Assembly: GCA_963812255.1 (NCBI GenBank)
Contig: CAWEUM010000003.1
Location: 248,001 to 312,000, forward strand
Length of the DNA stretch: 64,000 bases
Source: DATJGR01 sp963812255
Lineage (GTDB): Bacteria > Pseudomonadota > Gammaproteobacteria > Pseudomonadales > Azotimanducaceae
Reading direction: 5' to 3'
The notes beneath the pieces are model-generated. The model was given only the letters and a program-made list of their open reading frames with translations, was not told the origin of the DNA and did not search any database. Below are positions 16,652 to 25,578 of this stretch, in pieces (positions within the stretch are counted from its first letter, which is position 1; each line of letters starts with the position of its first letter). The position numbers and the translations under genes are program-made.

Positions 16652-18046
16652 TTGGCCGAGCGACCCGCGACCCTAGGAAAACTGCAGTCTTCCGGCTATC
16701 GGGTACTACCGGTCAAGGCAGAGTTGCGCAAGAACCTGATTGCGAAGCTGCGCGAAGGTGAACGGCTGTTTCCCGGTATCGTCGGCTACGACGAAACCGT
16801 GCTGCCACAATTGCAGAACGCGCTGTTGTCCGGCCAGGACCTGATTCTGCTCGGCGAACGCGGCCAGGCAAAGTCGCGCATCCTGCGTTCGCTGGTGTCG
16901 CTGCTCGACGAGTGGACACCGGTGCTCGACGGCGTCGAGATTCCGGAGAATCCGTTCGATCCGATCTCTGCGCAAGGCAAGCAACTCGTCGCCGAGAAAG
17001 GCGACGCAACGCCGATCCGCTGGATGCACCGCGACGAGCGCTATGCCGAAAAGCTCGCCACGCCCGACATCACCATTGCAGACCTGATCGGCGAGGTAGA
17101 CCCGATCAAGGTCGCCGAAGGCCGCTATCTGTCGGACGAATTGACAATCCACTACGGCCTGCTGCCACGCGTCAATCGCGGCATCTTTGCCGTCAACGAA
17201 TTGCCGGACCTCGCCGAACGCATTCAGGTCGGGCTGTTGAACGTGCTCGAGGAGCGCGACATTCAGATCCGCGGTCATCGGGTGCGCCTGCCGCTCGACG
17301 TGTTCCTCGTCGCGACCGCGAATCCGGAGGACTACACCAATCGCGGTCGCATCATCACGCCGCTGAAAGACCGCTACGGCGCGCAGATTCGCACCCACTA
17401 TCCCGAAGATCTCCACCAGGAGATCGAGATCATGGAGCAGGAAGCGCTGCACCTCGACATGGGCGACTACCGCGTCAACGTGCCGGTGTTCATGAAGCAG
17501 ATCGTCGCCGAGATCACCCACCACGCGCGGCAATCGCCAGACGTGAACCAGCGCTCCGGCGTGTCGGTACGCGCCAGCGTCGCGAATTACGAAGCGCTGC
17601 TGGCCAATGCATTCAGGCGCGCGCTGCGTGTCGGCGAAACCGAAGTGGTGCCGCGCGTGTCGGATCTGCCGTTCATCGTGCCGTCGCTGCAAGGCAAGGT
17701 GGAGTTCGAGGCGATGGAAGACGGTCAGGAGACGCGCATCATGGACCGCCTGATTCAGGGTGCGGTGAAGGCGGTGTTCGATCGCACGTTCGACATCGAT
17801 GACGTCGAAGCGGTGGCGCTCGCGTTCAACGACGGCCTTTCGGTGGAAGTGGGCGAAGGCGTAGCATCACGCGAGTACGCCGAGATCGCGGCACAGGTGG
17901 AGGGCCTCGGCGACGTCGTCGGCGCGCTCGCCGGTGAAAGCGAAGCCATGCGCGCCACCGCAATCGAGTTCGTGCTCGAAGGCCTGCATCTGCACAAACT
18001 GCTCAACAAATACAGCGTGGACGGCCGCGCCTCCTACATGGGCTGA
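16652..18046 (+). CDS. MoxR/BchI-like AAA+ ATPase
   Basis: 464 residues, starting at TTG 16652 with GGAG 7 nt upstream. Walker A is LLGERGQAKSRIL near residue 70. Walker B / sensor features follow around GIFAVNELPDLAERIQVGLLNVLEERDIQIRG and VFLVATANPEDYTNRGRIITPLKDRYG, typical of the Mg-chelatase I / MoxR group. These ATPases act with a VWA-domain partner as chaperones that insert metals or remodel proteins. The VWA partner is directly downstream (7 bp gap), so the two form a classical ATPase-VWA pair. The client is unknown. Confidence 0.92.
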   Translation: MAERPATLGKLQSSGYRVLPVKAELRKNLIAKLREGERLFPGIVGYDETVLPQLQNALLSGQDLILLGERGQAKSRILRSLVSLLDEWTPVLDGVEIPENPFDPISAQGKQLVAEKGDATPIRWMHRDERYAEKLATPDITIADLIGEVDPIKVAEGRYLSDELTIHYGLLPRVNRGIFAVNELPDLAERIQVGLLNVLEERDIQIRGHRVRLPLDVFLVATANPEDYTNRGRIITPLKDRYGAQIRTHYPEDLHQEIEIMEQEALHLDMGDYRVNVPVFMKQIVAEITHHARQSPDVNQRSGVSVRASVANYEALLANAFRRALRVGETEVVPRVSDLPFIVPSLQGKVEFEAMEDGQETRIMDRLIQGAVKAVFDRTFDIDDVEAVALAFNDGLSVEVGEGVASREYAEIAAQVEGLGDVVGALAGESEAMRATAIEFVLEGLHLHKLLNKYSVDGRASYMG

Positions 18047-18053
18047 TCACATC

Positions 18054-20078
18054 ATGCGCAAGCCGGGCGTTCGCCAGCGTTTCTCATTGTGGGACGGCAC
18101 CCAGCGGCTGCCGCTCGATCCCGACGACGTGCTCGCCGCAATCGCCGACGACCTGATGGAATACGGCGATCTCGAATGGGCCATGCGCAACCTGATGTCG
18201 CGCGGCATGAGAATGCCGCAAGGCGGCTACCGTCAGGGCTTGCGCGACATGCTGCGCAAACTGCGCGAGCAGAAAAAGCAGCGCCTCGACCGCTACAACC
18301 TCTCCGGGATCATGAAGGACATCAAGAAGCAGCTCGACGAAGTGCTCGCGATGGAACGCGAGCGGATCGACGAGTGGCTGAACAAAGACAAGTCGGACGC
18401 AACCGACGGCACCGAACAGGCGAGCTTCTCCGACGATCTGATGAAGGGGATCGCACAACGCGCGAAGGAGGCCCTCGACGCGTTGCCGCCGGATCCGGCG
18501 GGTCAGGTGAAGGCGCTGGAGAAGCACGAATTCCTCAATCCCGACGCACAGCGCAAATTCCTCGAACTGCTGAACCAGCTGCGCCGCGCGATGGCACAGA
18601 CGTTCTTCAACGACATCGAGCGGATGGTCAAAGAGATGTCGGCCGGTGACATCTCCCGCATGAAGGAGATGATCAAAGCGCTGAACGAGATGCTGGTGAA
18701 GAAGATCGCCGGCGAGGACCCGGGCTTCGAAGACTTCATGAACAGGTTTGGCGACATGTTCGGCGACGACCCGCCGCAATCGCTCGACGAGTTACTGGAA
18801 CGCATGCGCCAGCAGATGGCGGCGACGCAGTCGCTGCTGGCCTCACTGAACCCCGAGCAGCGCGCGCAGCTGCAATCGTTGATGAACGACAAATTCGGCG
18901 ATCCGGAACTGGAATCCGAACTGCGCCGGCTGGCGAAGGAGATGGATTTCCTGAACCCGGACGGCGCGCGTTACAAGTTCAGCGGCGACGAAGAACTCGA
19001 TCTCGAAGCAGCCATGAAGCTGATGAACGAGATGCACCAACTCGACGACATGATCGATCAGGTGCAGGACGCGGAACGTCAGGGCGATCTCGACTCGATC
19101 GATTCGAATCAGCTCGAAAAGCTGCTCGGCGAAGACGCAAAGGATTCGCTCGACGATCTGAAGAAGCTGCTCGATGCGCTGGAAGACGCCGGCTACATCC
19201 GTCCCAACGGCGACAGCTACGAACTCACGCCGCGCGGCTCGCGCATGATCGGTCAGAAGGCGCTCGGCGAGATCTATGCACGGTTGCGTCGGCAGAGCCT
19301 CGGCAATCACGCCATTCCGGAGGAAGGCCGCTTCGGCGAGCGTCTGGAGCAAACCAAGCCGTACGAGTTCGGCGATCCGTTCCACCTGCACATGCCGCGG
19401 ACGATCCGCAACGCAATGGACCGCGAAGGACCGGGCACACCGGTGAAGCTGCGGTCGGACGATTTCGAGATCTATCGCTCCGAACTGATCACGTCGAGCG
19501 CGACGGCGATGCTCGTCGACCTGTCGTGGTCGATGGCATTGCGCGGTTCGTTCCAGGCTGCGAAGAAGGTCGCGCTGGCGCTGCACAATCTCATCACGTC
19601 GCAATATCCGAAGGACACGTTCTACATCATCGGCTTCGCTGCGTACGCGAAGGAACTGAAGCCCGTCGACCTGCCGTATCTGCAATGGGACGAGTACGTG
19701 CTCGGCACCAACATGCAGCACGCATTGCTACTGGCCGAGAAACTTCTGGCCCGGCACAACACCGGCACCAAGCAGATCATCATGATTTCCGATGGCGAAC
19801 CGACCGCGCATCTCGAGAACGGCCACGCGCAATTTGCCTACCCGCCGACGCGGGCAACGATCCGTGCAACGATGCGCGCAGTGCGGCTGTGCACGCAGAA
19901 GAACATCGCGATCAACACCTTCATGCTCGACGCCAACCAGTATTTGAAGCAGTTCATGGACGAGATTGCGAAGATCAACGGCGGGCGCGTTTTCTATACG
20001 AGCCCCGAGAAGCTCGGCGAATACATTCTGGTCGATTACGTTCAGCACAAACGCAAGCGGTTGGCACGGCGGGCGTGA
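18054..20078 (+). CDS. VWA-domain protein, partner of MoxR ATPase
   Basis: 674 residues from ATG 18054. A long charged helical N-terminal part (~1-450, many Glu/Asp/Lys/Met) precedes a C-terminal von Willebrand A domain. The MIDAS motif is VDLSWSM (D-x-S-x-S) near residue 489, followed by a conserved Thr/Asp region and MISDGEPTAH. The MIDAS binds a divalent metal that contacts a partner or client. A winged-helix-like segment (LLDALEDAGYIRPNGDSYELTPRGSRMIG) sits between them. It is cytoplasmic by sequence and is expected to form a complex with the ATPase encoded just upstream. Confidence 0.9.
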   Translation: MRKPGVRQRFSLWDGTQRLPLDPDDVLAAIADDLMEYGDLEWAMRNLMSRGMRMPQGGYRQGLRDMLRKLREQKKQRLDRYNLSGIMKDIKKQLDEVLAMERERIDEWLNKDKSDATDGTEQASFSDDLMKGIAQRAKEALDALPPDPAGQVKALEKHEFLNPDAQRKFLELLNQLRRAMAQTFFNDIERMVKEMSAGDISRMKEMIKALNEMLVKKIAGEDPGFEDFMNRFGDMFGDDPPQSLDELLERMRQQMAATQSLLASLNPEQRAQLQSLMNDKFGDPELESELRRLAKEMDFLNPDGARYKFSGDEELDLEAAMKLMNEMHQLDDMIDQVQDAERQGDLDSIDSNQLEKLLGEDAKDSLDDLKKLLDALEDAGYIRPNGDSYELTPRGSRMIGQKALGEIYARLRRQSLGNHAIPEEGRFGERLEQTKPYEFGDPFHLHMPRTIRNAMDREGPGTPVKLRSDDFEIYRSELITSSATAMLVDLSWSMALRGSFQAAKKVALALHNLITSQYPKDTFYIIGFAAYAKELKPVDLPYLQWDEYVLGTNMQHALLLAEKLLARHNTGTKQIIMISDGEPTAHLENGHAQFAYPPTRATIRATMRAVRLCTQKNIAINTFMLDANQYLKQFMDEIAKINGGRVFYTSPEKLGEYILVDYVQHKRKRLARRA

Positions 20079-20082
20079 ATGA

Positions 20083-21690
20083 ATGCGCTCGACAGCGGCT
20101 GTCATTGCGCTGTTGCTCGCTGCCTGTACCGAGACGCCGGCTGATCCCTTAGCCGCCGCGCGCCAGGCCATCGAATCGGCGCCGAGTGATCCCGCACCAC
20201 GCATCGTTCTCGCGCGCCTTTATCTGGACCAAGGTCGCGGCGACCTCGCCGAGGTATTGATCGATCAGGCCATCGAGCGCGGTACACCTGCGCGCAGCCT
20301 CGTACCTGAGCGCGCGGAAGCGCTGCGACTGGCCGGCAAGATCGCGGAACTCGACGCACTGCCAATTCCGGAAGAGCCCGTCGCACGCGCGCAGGTTCTG
20401 GCGACGCGCGCCAAAGCAGAGCCGTCAGACGCGGCGTTCCAGTTGCTGTATGCGGCGCTCGACAACGCCAATCTGCCGAAGATTCGAACCTGGGCGGACG
20501 CCGATCCAGCCGCGGGACGGGCGCGCGCTCAGCACGACTGCGCAAGGTCGCCGCCGGAAAACCTCTACACATGGGACCAACCCACGACACCGCCCACGAC
20601 TGCTGCGGTGGTCTTCGCGGTCTCATCGACGCAAGAATTGCAGGCCGCCGCGCGCACCGCACCCGACAGCGCGATCATCGAGATCGCCGCCGGCGACTAT
20701 TCCGGCGCCGTCGCGCAATGGCATCAGAACCATCTCACGGTGCGCGGCGTCGGCGGTCGGCCGCACATCAGCGCCGCGGGAAAATCGGTCGAAGATCGCG
20801 ACGTCTGGCTGTTTTCCGGCAACGACGTCACCGTGGAGAACGTGGAAATTTCCGGGGCACACAGCCGCCACAACAAGAATGGCGCGTCGATTCGTTTCAT
20901 GGGGCGCAATCTGACGTTGCGGCACGTTTACCTGCACGACAGCGAAGATGGGCTGCTGACCAGCAACGGCCATCCGGACAGCAGCATCCTGATCGAATAC
21001 TCGGAATTCGCGCGCAATGGAGACGGCGAAGGCCAGGCGCACAATGTGTACGTCGGTGTCTCCGGACAGGTGATATTCCGCTTCAACTATTCGCACGAAT
21101 CCAACGTGGGACACCTGTTCAAAAGCCGCGCCGCGCGCACCGTCATCGCCTACAACTATCTCGCCGATCACGCGACCGGTACGTCGAGCCGCAGCATAGA
21201 TCTGCCGGACGGCGGCCGCGACCTCATCATCGGCAATGTGATCGACCATGGCGCCAGCTCCGTGAATCGCACCATCATCGGGTACGGCACCGAGAATTCT
21301 CGTTACGACGACAACGCACTGCAGATCGTCAACAACACATTCTACAACCGATATCTGAATGCACTCGCCATCGACAACCGACGTGCGACGGTTGTTGCGC
21401 TCGTCGTCAACAATCTGTTCGCGGGCGCGCCACTCGTTCGGCTCGAAGGTGCCGGCAAGCTGATCGGCAATATGGATCGCGCCGACAACGGATTGGTTGA
21501 TCCGCGCGACGGCGACTATTCGATCAACGCGTCATCGCCGGCGGTGGACGCCGGCGTCGACCCCGTCACGTTGGGCTTGCCCGATCCGGATAGGGAGTAC
21601 GTGCATCCAGTGTCGGCGCGGTCGCGGGCGAAGGTATGGAAGATTGACGTGGGCGCGTACGAGCGGTGTGGTTTTGTGATCGCGAAGTGA
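20083..21690 (+). CDS. Lipoprotein with right-handed parallel beta-helix
   Basis: 535 residues with a lipoprotein signal, MRSTAAVIALLLAACTE (lipobox LAAC, Cys15). Residues ~20-150 contain helical TPR-like units (ALRLAGKIAELDALPIP). From ~180 on the sequence has parallel beta-helix rungs (ISAAGKSVEDRDVWLFSGNDVTVENVEISGAHSRHNKNGASIRF and NLTLRHVYLHDSEDGLLTSN), common in pectate-lyase-like and periplasmic carbohydrate-active proteins. No lyase catalytic triad can be claimed. It starts 4 bp after the VWA gene, so it may be co-transcribed with the pair, although a direct link is only inferred from order. Confidence 0.8.
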   Translation: MRSTAAVIALLLAACTETPADPLAAARQAIESAPSDPAPRIVLARLYLDQGRGDLAEVLIDQAIERGTPARSLVPERAEALRLAGKIAELDALPIPEEPVARAQVLATRAKAEPSDAAFQLLYAALDNANLPKIRTWADADPAAGRARAQHDCARSPPENLYTWDQPTTPPTTAAVVFAVSSTQELQAAARTAPDSAIIEIAAGDYSGAVAQWHQNHLTVRGVGGRPHISAAGKSVEDRDVWLFSGNDVTVENVEISGAHSRHNKNGASIRFMGRNLTLRHVYLHDSEDGLLTSNGHPDSSILIEYSEFARNGDGEGQAHNVYVGVSGQVIFRFNYSHESNVGHLFKSRAARTVIAYNYLADHATGTSSRSIDLPDGGRDLIIGNVIDHGASSVNRTIIGYGTENSRYDDNALQIVNNTFYNRYLNALAIDNRRATVVALVVNNLFAGAPLVRLEGAGKLIGNMDRADNGLVDPRDGDYSINASSPAVDAGVDPVTLGLPDPDREYVHPVSARSRAKVWKIDVGAYERCGFVIAK

Positions 21691-21725
21691 CCGCTCGTGC
21701 CGACCCAATCCACTCGGTAAACGTC

Positions 21726-22892
21726 TCAATATGACTTCGGCAACTCGAGCACGTGCTCGGACACGTAATTCATGATCATTTCCTGAGAGATCGGCGCAAT
21801 CCGCATCAACCGCGCTTCACGCCAGTAGCGCTCCACGTGATATTCGCGCGCGTAGCCGAATCCGCCGTGCGTCTGCACCGCCTGATCAGCGGCCTGGAAC
21901 GCGGCATCGGCCGCCAGCCACTTCGCCATGTTCGCCTCAGCGCCGCACGGTTCGCCGGCATCGAGTTTCCACGCGGCCTTGCGTACCATCAGTTCGGCTG
22001 CGTCCAGCCGCGTGCGCGCCTCGGCGAGCGGAAACGCGACACCCTGGTTCTGGCCGATCGGCCGGCCGAACACCACGCGCTCGTTGGCGTACGCAACCGC
22101 TCGACGCAACGCTACGCGACCAATGCCGATCGCTTCGGACGCAACCAGGATGCGCTCGGCATTGAGTCCGTCGAGCAAGTATCGGAATCCCTTGCCCTCT
22201 TCACCGATCCGATCGGTGACCTGCACCGGCAAGTCGTCATACACCACTTCGCAGGTTGCCACCGCGTTGCGACCCAGTTTGTCGATCGGCGAGATCTTGA
22301 CCTCGGGGCGCTGCAATTCCGCCAACAACAGGGTCATGCCGTCGGTGCGTCGCGCGGCTTGCTCGAGCGGCGTCGTGCGAACCAGCAACAACACGCGCTC
22401 CGAATCGAGGGCCTTCGTCGTCCACACCTTTCGTCCGCGCACGATGTACTGATCGCCCAGGCGCCGCGCAGTGGTTTTGATCGACGTCGTATCGGTGCCC
22501 GCATCCGGTTCGGTGACACCGAACGCAACGTGCAGATCGCCCCTTGCAACGCGTGGCAGATAGGCCTGCTTCATCGCCTCGCTGCCGTGGCGCACCACGG
22601 GGTGCATACCAAAAATCGAGAGGTGAATCGCGCTCGCGCCATTCATCGCCGCGCCCGAAGCGGCCACCTCTTCGAGCACGATCGAGGCTTCCGCAATCCC
22701 CCTGCCGCTGCCGCCGTAGGCTTCCGGAATGGCGACACCGATCCACCCCGCCTTTGCCATTGCGTCATAAAAGTCCCATGGAAATTCGTGCGCCTGATCG
22801 AGCCGCGACCAGTAGGCGTCGGGAAAGTCCGCGCACACCTTGCGCACCGCAGCGCGAATCAACGCATGCTCTTCGCTCTCATTGAAGTCCAT
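21726..22892 (-). CDS. Acyl-CoA dehydrogenase
   Basis: 388 residues. Start chosen at 22892 (MDFNESEEHALIRAAVRKV) because GAGGAG lies 5 nt upstream; the longer in-frame start at 22916 lacks one. Family features: IPEAYGGSGRGIAEASIVLEEVA, FGVTEPDAGTDTTSIKT, and SEHVLELPKSY at the C-terminus. The segment normally carrying the EGT catalytic Glu reads RIAPISQEMIMNY, as in some subgroups, so the catalytic base may differ. It points away from the MaoC-CitE pair across a 71-bp gap. Confidence 0.9.
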   Translation of the reverse strand: MDFNESEEHALIRAAVRKVCADFPDAYWSRLDQAHEFPWDFYDAMAKAGWIGVAIPEAYGGSGRGIAEASIVLEEVAASGAAMNGASAIHLSIFGMHPVVRHGSEAMKQAYLPRVARGDLHVAFGVTEPDAGTDTTSIKTTARRLGDQYIVRGRKVWTTKALDSERVLLLVRTTPLEQAARRTDGMTLLLAELQRPEVKISPIDKLGRNAVATCEVVYDDLPVQVTDRIGEEGKGFRYLLDGLNAERILVASEAIGIGRVALRRAVAYANERVVFGRPIGQNQGVAFPLAEARTRLDAAELMVRKAAWKLDAGEPCGAEANMAKWLAADAAFQAADQAVQTHGGFGYAREYHVERYWREARLMRIAPISQEMIMNYVSEHVLELPKSY

Positions 22893-22963
22893 CGACGCTC
22901 CTCGGTTGGCAATCACCTCGGCCTCAGCTTAAAGTCAGCCGTCCCCTTGGAGCCAGCGCCGCG

Positions 22964-23422
22964 ATGGCCGGTCAGTACTTTGAGCAATTCGAGGTGGGTG
23001 CCGAGTTCACCCATCAGCCGTCGCGCACGGTGACGGAAACCGACAATCTGTTGTTCACGGCGTTGACGCTGAATCCGCAACCGCTGCACCTCGATGCCGA
23101 GTTCGCGCGTGGCACCCAGCACGGCCAGATTCTGGTCAACAGCATTTTCACTCTGGGGCTGATCGTCGGCTTGTCCGTCGGCGACACGACCCTGGGCACT
23201 ACGCTCGGCAATCTGGGGTTCGACAAAACGACGTTTCCGAATCCGGTGTTCATTGGCGATACGATTACCGCACACACCACCGTTATTTCGAAACGCGAAT
23301 CCAGCTCGAAATCGGACCGCGGCATCGTCACCTTCGAACATCAAGGCATCAATCAGCGTGGCGAGTTGGTCTGTTCATGCGTGCGCGGCGCGATGATGAT
23401 GCGGCGTCCCGAACGTGGCTGA
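22964..23422 (+). CDS. MaoC family hydratase
   Basis: 152 residues, hot-dog fold. Active-site helix: LTLNPQPLHLDAEFA, with the expected His; the segment KTTFPNPVFIGDTITAHTTVIS fits the family C-terminal strand. It is the third MaoC protein in the window and, unlike the one at 10243, keeps the His. It is followed with an 8-bp overlap by the second CitE-like lyase. This MaoC-CitE order repeats the order in the first block, suggesting duplicated modules for different or parallel substrates. Confidence 0.88.
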   Translation: MAGQYFEQFEVGAEFTHQPSRTVTETDNLLFTALTLNPQPLHLDAEFARGTQHGQILVNSIFTLGLIVGLSVGDTTLGTTLGNLGFDKTTFPNPVFIGDTITAHTTVISKRESSSKSDRGIVTFEHQGINQRGELVCSCVRGAMMMRRPERG

Positions 23423-24314
23423 TGATCGTCTGCGGCGTTCGGTTCACTTCGTCCCCGGCGCCAACGAGAAGCTGCTGACGAAATCACTCGGTCTCGCCGC
23501 AGATTCATTGGTCCTCGATCTCGAAGACGCCGTCACGCCGGACCGCAAAGACGCGGCCCGCGACATCGTCGGCGGCTGGCTGCGCGATGTGGACTTCGGT
23601 CGCCAGGAACGTATCGTTCGCATGAACCCACTGGATACACCGTGGGGGCTGGACGATCTGCGCGTGACGATGCAGACGCCGCCGGATGCGTATCTGGTAC
23701 CGAAGGTTCGAACTCTGGCCGACATCGAGCAGATCGATCTGACTTTGGAAACGCTGGAGTCGGAGTATGGATTCACGCGGGGTTCAGTGAAGTTGATACT
23801 CGTTTCCACCGAGACACCCCAAGGTGTACTCAACCTGCCGACATTCACACAGTGCCCGCGGGTCACGGCGCTGTCCTGGGGTGCGGAGGATTTATCCGCC
23901 GCGATCGGCGCGCGGCGTAACCGAGACGACGCCGGCAACTATCTCGACGTCTTCAAATACTGCCGCATCCAGACACTACTATGCGCGACAGCGGCAGGCG
24001 TCCAGCCGCTCGACACCGTCTATGTGGATATCAAGGACACCGATGGATTGCGGCGCGATTGCCAGGAAGGTGCCTGGATGGGTTACACGGGTAAGATTAC
24101 GATCCATCCGGATCAGATTCCGATCGTCAACGAGCTGTTTACGCCATCGGCTGGTGAGGTTGCGGAATCGCGCGAGCTGGTCGCCGCGTTCGAAGCGGCG
24201 CAGCGCGAAGGCAACATGGTATTCAGATTCCGCGGCCAGATGGTCGACGTGCCGCACTTGACGCGCGCTCGGACGATCATCGAGCGATCGGAGGCGGCGA
24301 AAGCAGCACCTTGA
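23415..24314 (+). CDS. CitE-like CoA ester lyase (HpcH/HpaI superfamily)
   Basis: 299 residues starting at GTG 23415, overlapping the MaoC gene. Conserved points: RSVHFVPGANEKLLTKS, DSLVLDLEDAV near 35, ILVSTETPQGVL (metal Glu) near 120, and LSWGAEDLSAAIG (metal Asp) near 150. It is a distant paralogue of the lyase at 12486. The predicted role is retro-Claisen cleavage of a beta-hydroxy acyl-CoA produced by the MaoC hydratase. A palindromic repeat follows. Confidence 0.88.
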   Translation: MADDRLRRSVHFVPGANEKLLTKSLGLAADSLVLDLEDAVTPDRKDAARDIVGGWLRDVDFGRQERIVRMNPLDTPWGLDDLRVTMQTPPDAYLVPKVRTLADIEQIDLTLETLESEYGFTRGSVKLILVSTETPQGVLNLPTFTQCPRVTALSWGAEDLSAAIGARRNRDDAGNYLDVFKYCRIQTLLCATAAGVQPLDTVYVDIKDTDGLRRDCQEGAWMGYTGKITIHPDQIPIVNELFTPSAGEVAESRELVAAFEAAQREGNMVFRFRGQMVDVPHLTRARTIIERSEAAKAAP

Positions 24315-24343
24315 GAGCGTCTATCTCGTTTCGGCGGAGGCGA

Positions 24344-24390
24344 AGGGGTCAGAGTGCCTTTTGCAGCAAAAGGCGCTCTAACCCCCTTTC
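24344..24390. repeat. GGGGTCAGAG palindromic repeat, copy 2
   Basis: A nearly perfect inverted repeat: AAGGGGTCAGAGTGCCTTTT (24344-24363) pairs with AAAAGGCGCTCTAACCCCCTT, with a small GCAGC loop. It shares the GGGGTCAGAG head with the copy at 13450. It sits between two convergent genes (CitE-like ending 24314, DUF6316 ending 24390) and touches the end of the latter, so it may act as a bidirectional terminator. It belongs to a common class of dispersed proteobacterial hairpins. Confidence 0.8.
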
Positions 24391-24677
24391 TAGAACCGCC
24401 CTTCTGTTTCCACGTAGTCCGTAAATCCGGTGAGATCCGCCGAGATCGTCTGCGCATCGAGAATGAACTCGCGAATCGCAGAGATTGCGTCCTTGGAGGA
24501 CGGCGCCCGCTTCAGCACGTGCTTCAGGATGCTCGCCTCGACCTGGGCTTCGAACTCGGATCGGAACGGACCGACATCGATTCCCTCGCGCGTATGGAAG
24601 TACCAGGCCTCGTTCGCACGAAAGATGCGATGAGAGCGAAACCAGGTCCTTGCGGATTCATTCCTGCGGTTCTCCAC
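24390..24677 (-). CDS. DUF6316-like small protein
   Basis: 95 residues starting at GTG 24677, with GGGAGG 7 nt upstream. The alternative start at 24692 is a TTG that contains the Shine-Dalgarno itself and is rejected. The segment FRSHRIFRANEAWYFHTREGIDVGPFRSEFEAQVEASILKHVL is highly characteristic of the small DUF6316 proteins found in Gammaproteobacteria, with no known function. The WYFHTREG-x-GPF part resembles a GYF-like minimal fold. No signal peptide. It marks the left border of the polysaccharide locus. Confidence 0.7.
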   Translation of the reverse strand: MENRRNESARTWFRSHRIFRANEAWYFHTREGIDVGPFRSEFEAQVEASILKHVLKRAPSSKDAISAIREFILDAQTISADLTGFTDYVETEGRF

Positions 24678-24913
24678 AAATGAGCCTCCCAAATTTTAGA
24701 ACCGGTTGGAGCCAACGTCTTGTCGGACCGATTCTCACCCAGTCGATTCGTTAGGTCTGTCGCGTGGTTGTCGCCTGATGTAACCATCGTTCCCGTACTC
24801 GACTCCTTCACTCCAACAAATCCGTCGCACAGTCGGGCCGGGCAACGGTGTCCAAACGACGCATCGGCGACTATTATCCAAGCACACCAAGAATGTCTCG
24901 AACCGGGGTCCCG

Positions 24914-25528
24914 ATGCGTTACACATCCAGACATCGAACGGCGTGGGTGGTCTTTCTCACGATGCTGTGCGCCTGCAGTACAGCAGTCAAACCGCCGCCG
25001 AAAGACGATTCCGTTGGACCCGCATTCACGAAGGAATACCGAATCGGAATCGGCGACAACTTGAAGGTGGATGTGTACCGCAATCCAGACCTCTCGGTTG
25101 GCGTGACCGTGCGTCCCGACGGCAAGATCACGGTGCCCGTCGCCGGCGACATCGCCGTGGGCGGCCACACGCCGGAAGAGGTGAGCAAGGTTGTCGCGGC
25201 TGCGCTGGCGGAATACGTCAGGGATCCCATTGTGACGACAACGGTCGTCGGGATGGGCAGCAACGAATACCTGACCCGCGTCAGGGTGACAGGTGCCGTG
25301 ACTACGCCGACATCGATGCCGTATCGAAACGGAATGACCGTGTTGGACGTGGTGCTGGAAGCAGGAGGCGTCAACGAATTCGCCAATCCGTCGGGAACCG
25401 TGCTCTATCGCGCCTCGGGGGAACACCTCAAGGTTCGCCTGGACCGGTTGCTGAAAGGCGCGGACATGAGCACCAACTATGCTGTCAAGCCCGGCGACCT
25501 GATCGCCGTGCCGGAGCGCTTATTCTGA
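24914..25528 (+). CDS. Polysaccharide export lipoprotein, XrtA/PEP-CTERM type (Wza-like)
   Basis: 204 residues from ATG 24914 (an in-frame ATG at 24893 is also possible; Shine-Dalgarno is weak for both). Lipoprotein signal: HRTAWVVFLTMLCACS, lipidated Cys near residue 21. Poly_export domain at ~35-120 (YRIGIGDNLKVDVYRNPDLSVGVTVRPDG) and SLBB domain from ~125 (TRVRVTGAVTTPTSMPYRNGMTVLDVVLEAGGV). The short length and ending PGDLIAVPERLF match the exosortase-A-associated export proteins (TIGR03027-like). It would form the outer-membrane conduit for the polysaccharide and opens the locus. Confidence 0.9.
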   Translation: MRYTSRHRTAWVVFLTMLCACSTAVKPPPKDDSVGPAFTKEYRIGIGDNLKVDVYRNPDLSVGVTVRPDGKITVPVAGDIAVGGHTPEEVSKVVAAALAEYVRDPIVTTTVVGMGSNEYLTRVRVTGAVTTPTSMPYRNGMTVLDVVLEAGGVNEFANPSGTVLYRASGEHLKVRLDRLLKGADMSTNYAVKPGDLIAVPERLF

Positions 25529-25578
25529 GTCTGTTCTAAATGATTCCGTCCATCCGTGTTTCGTAAGGGGAAACGAGC

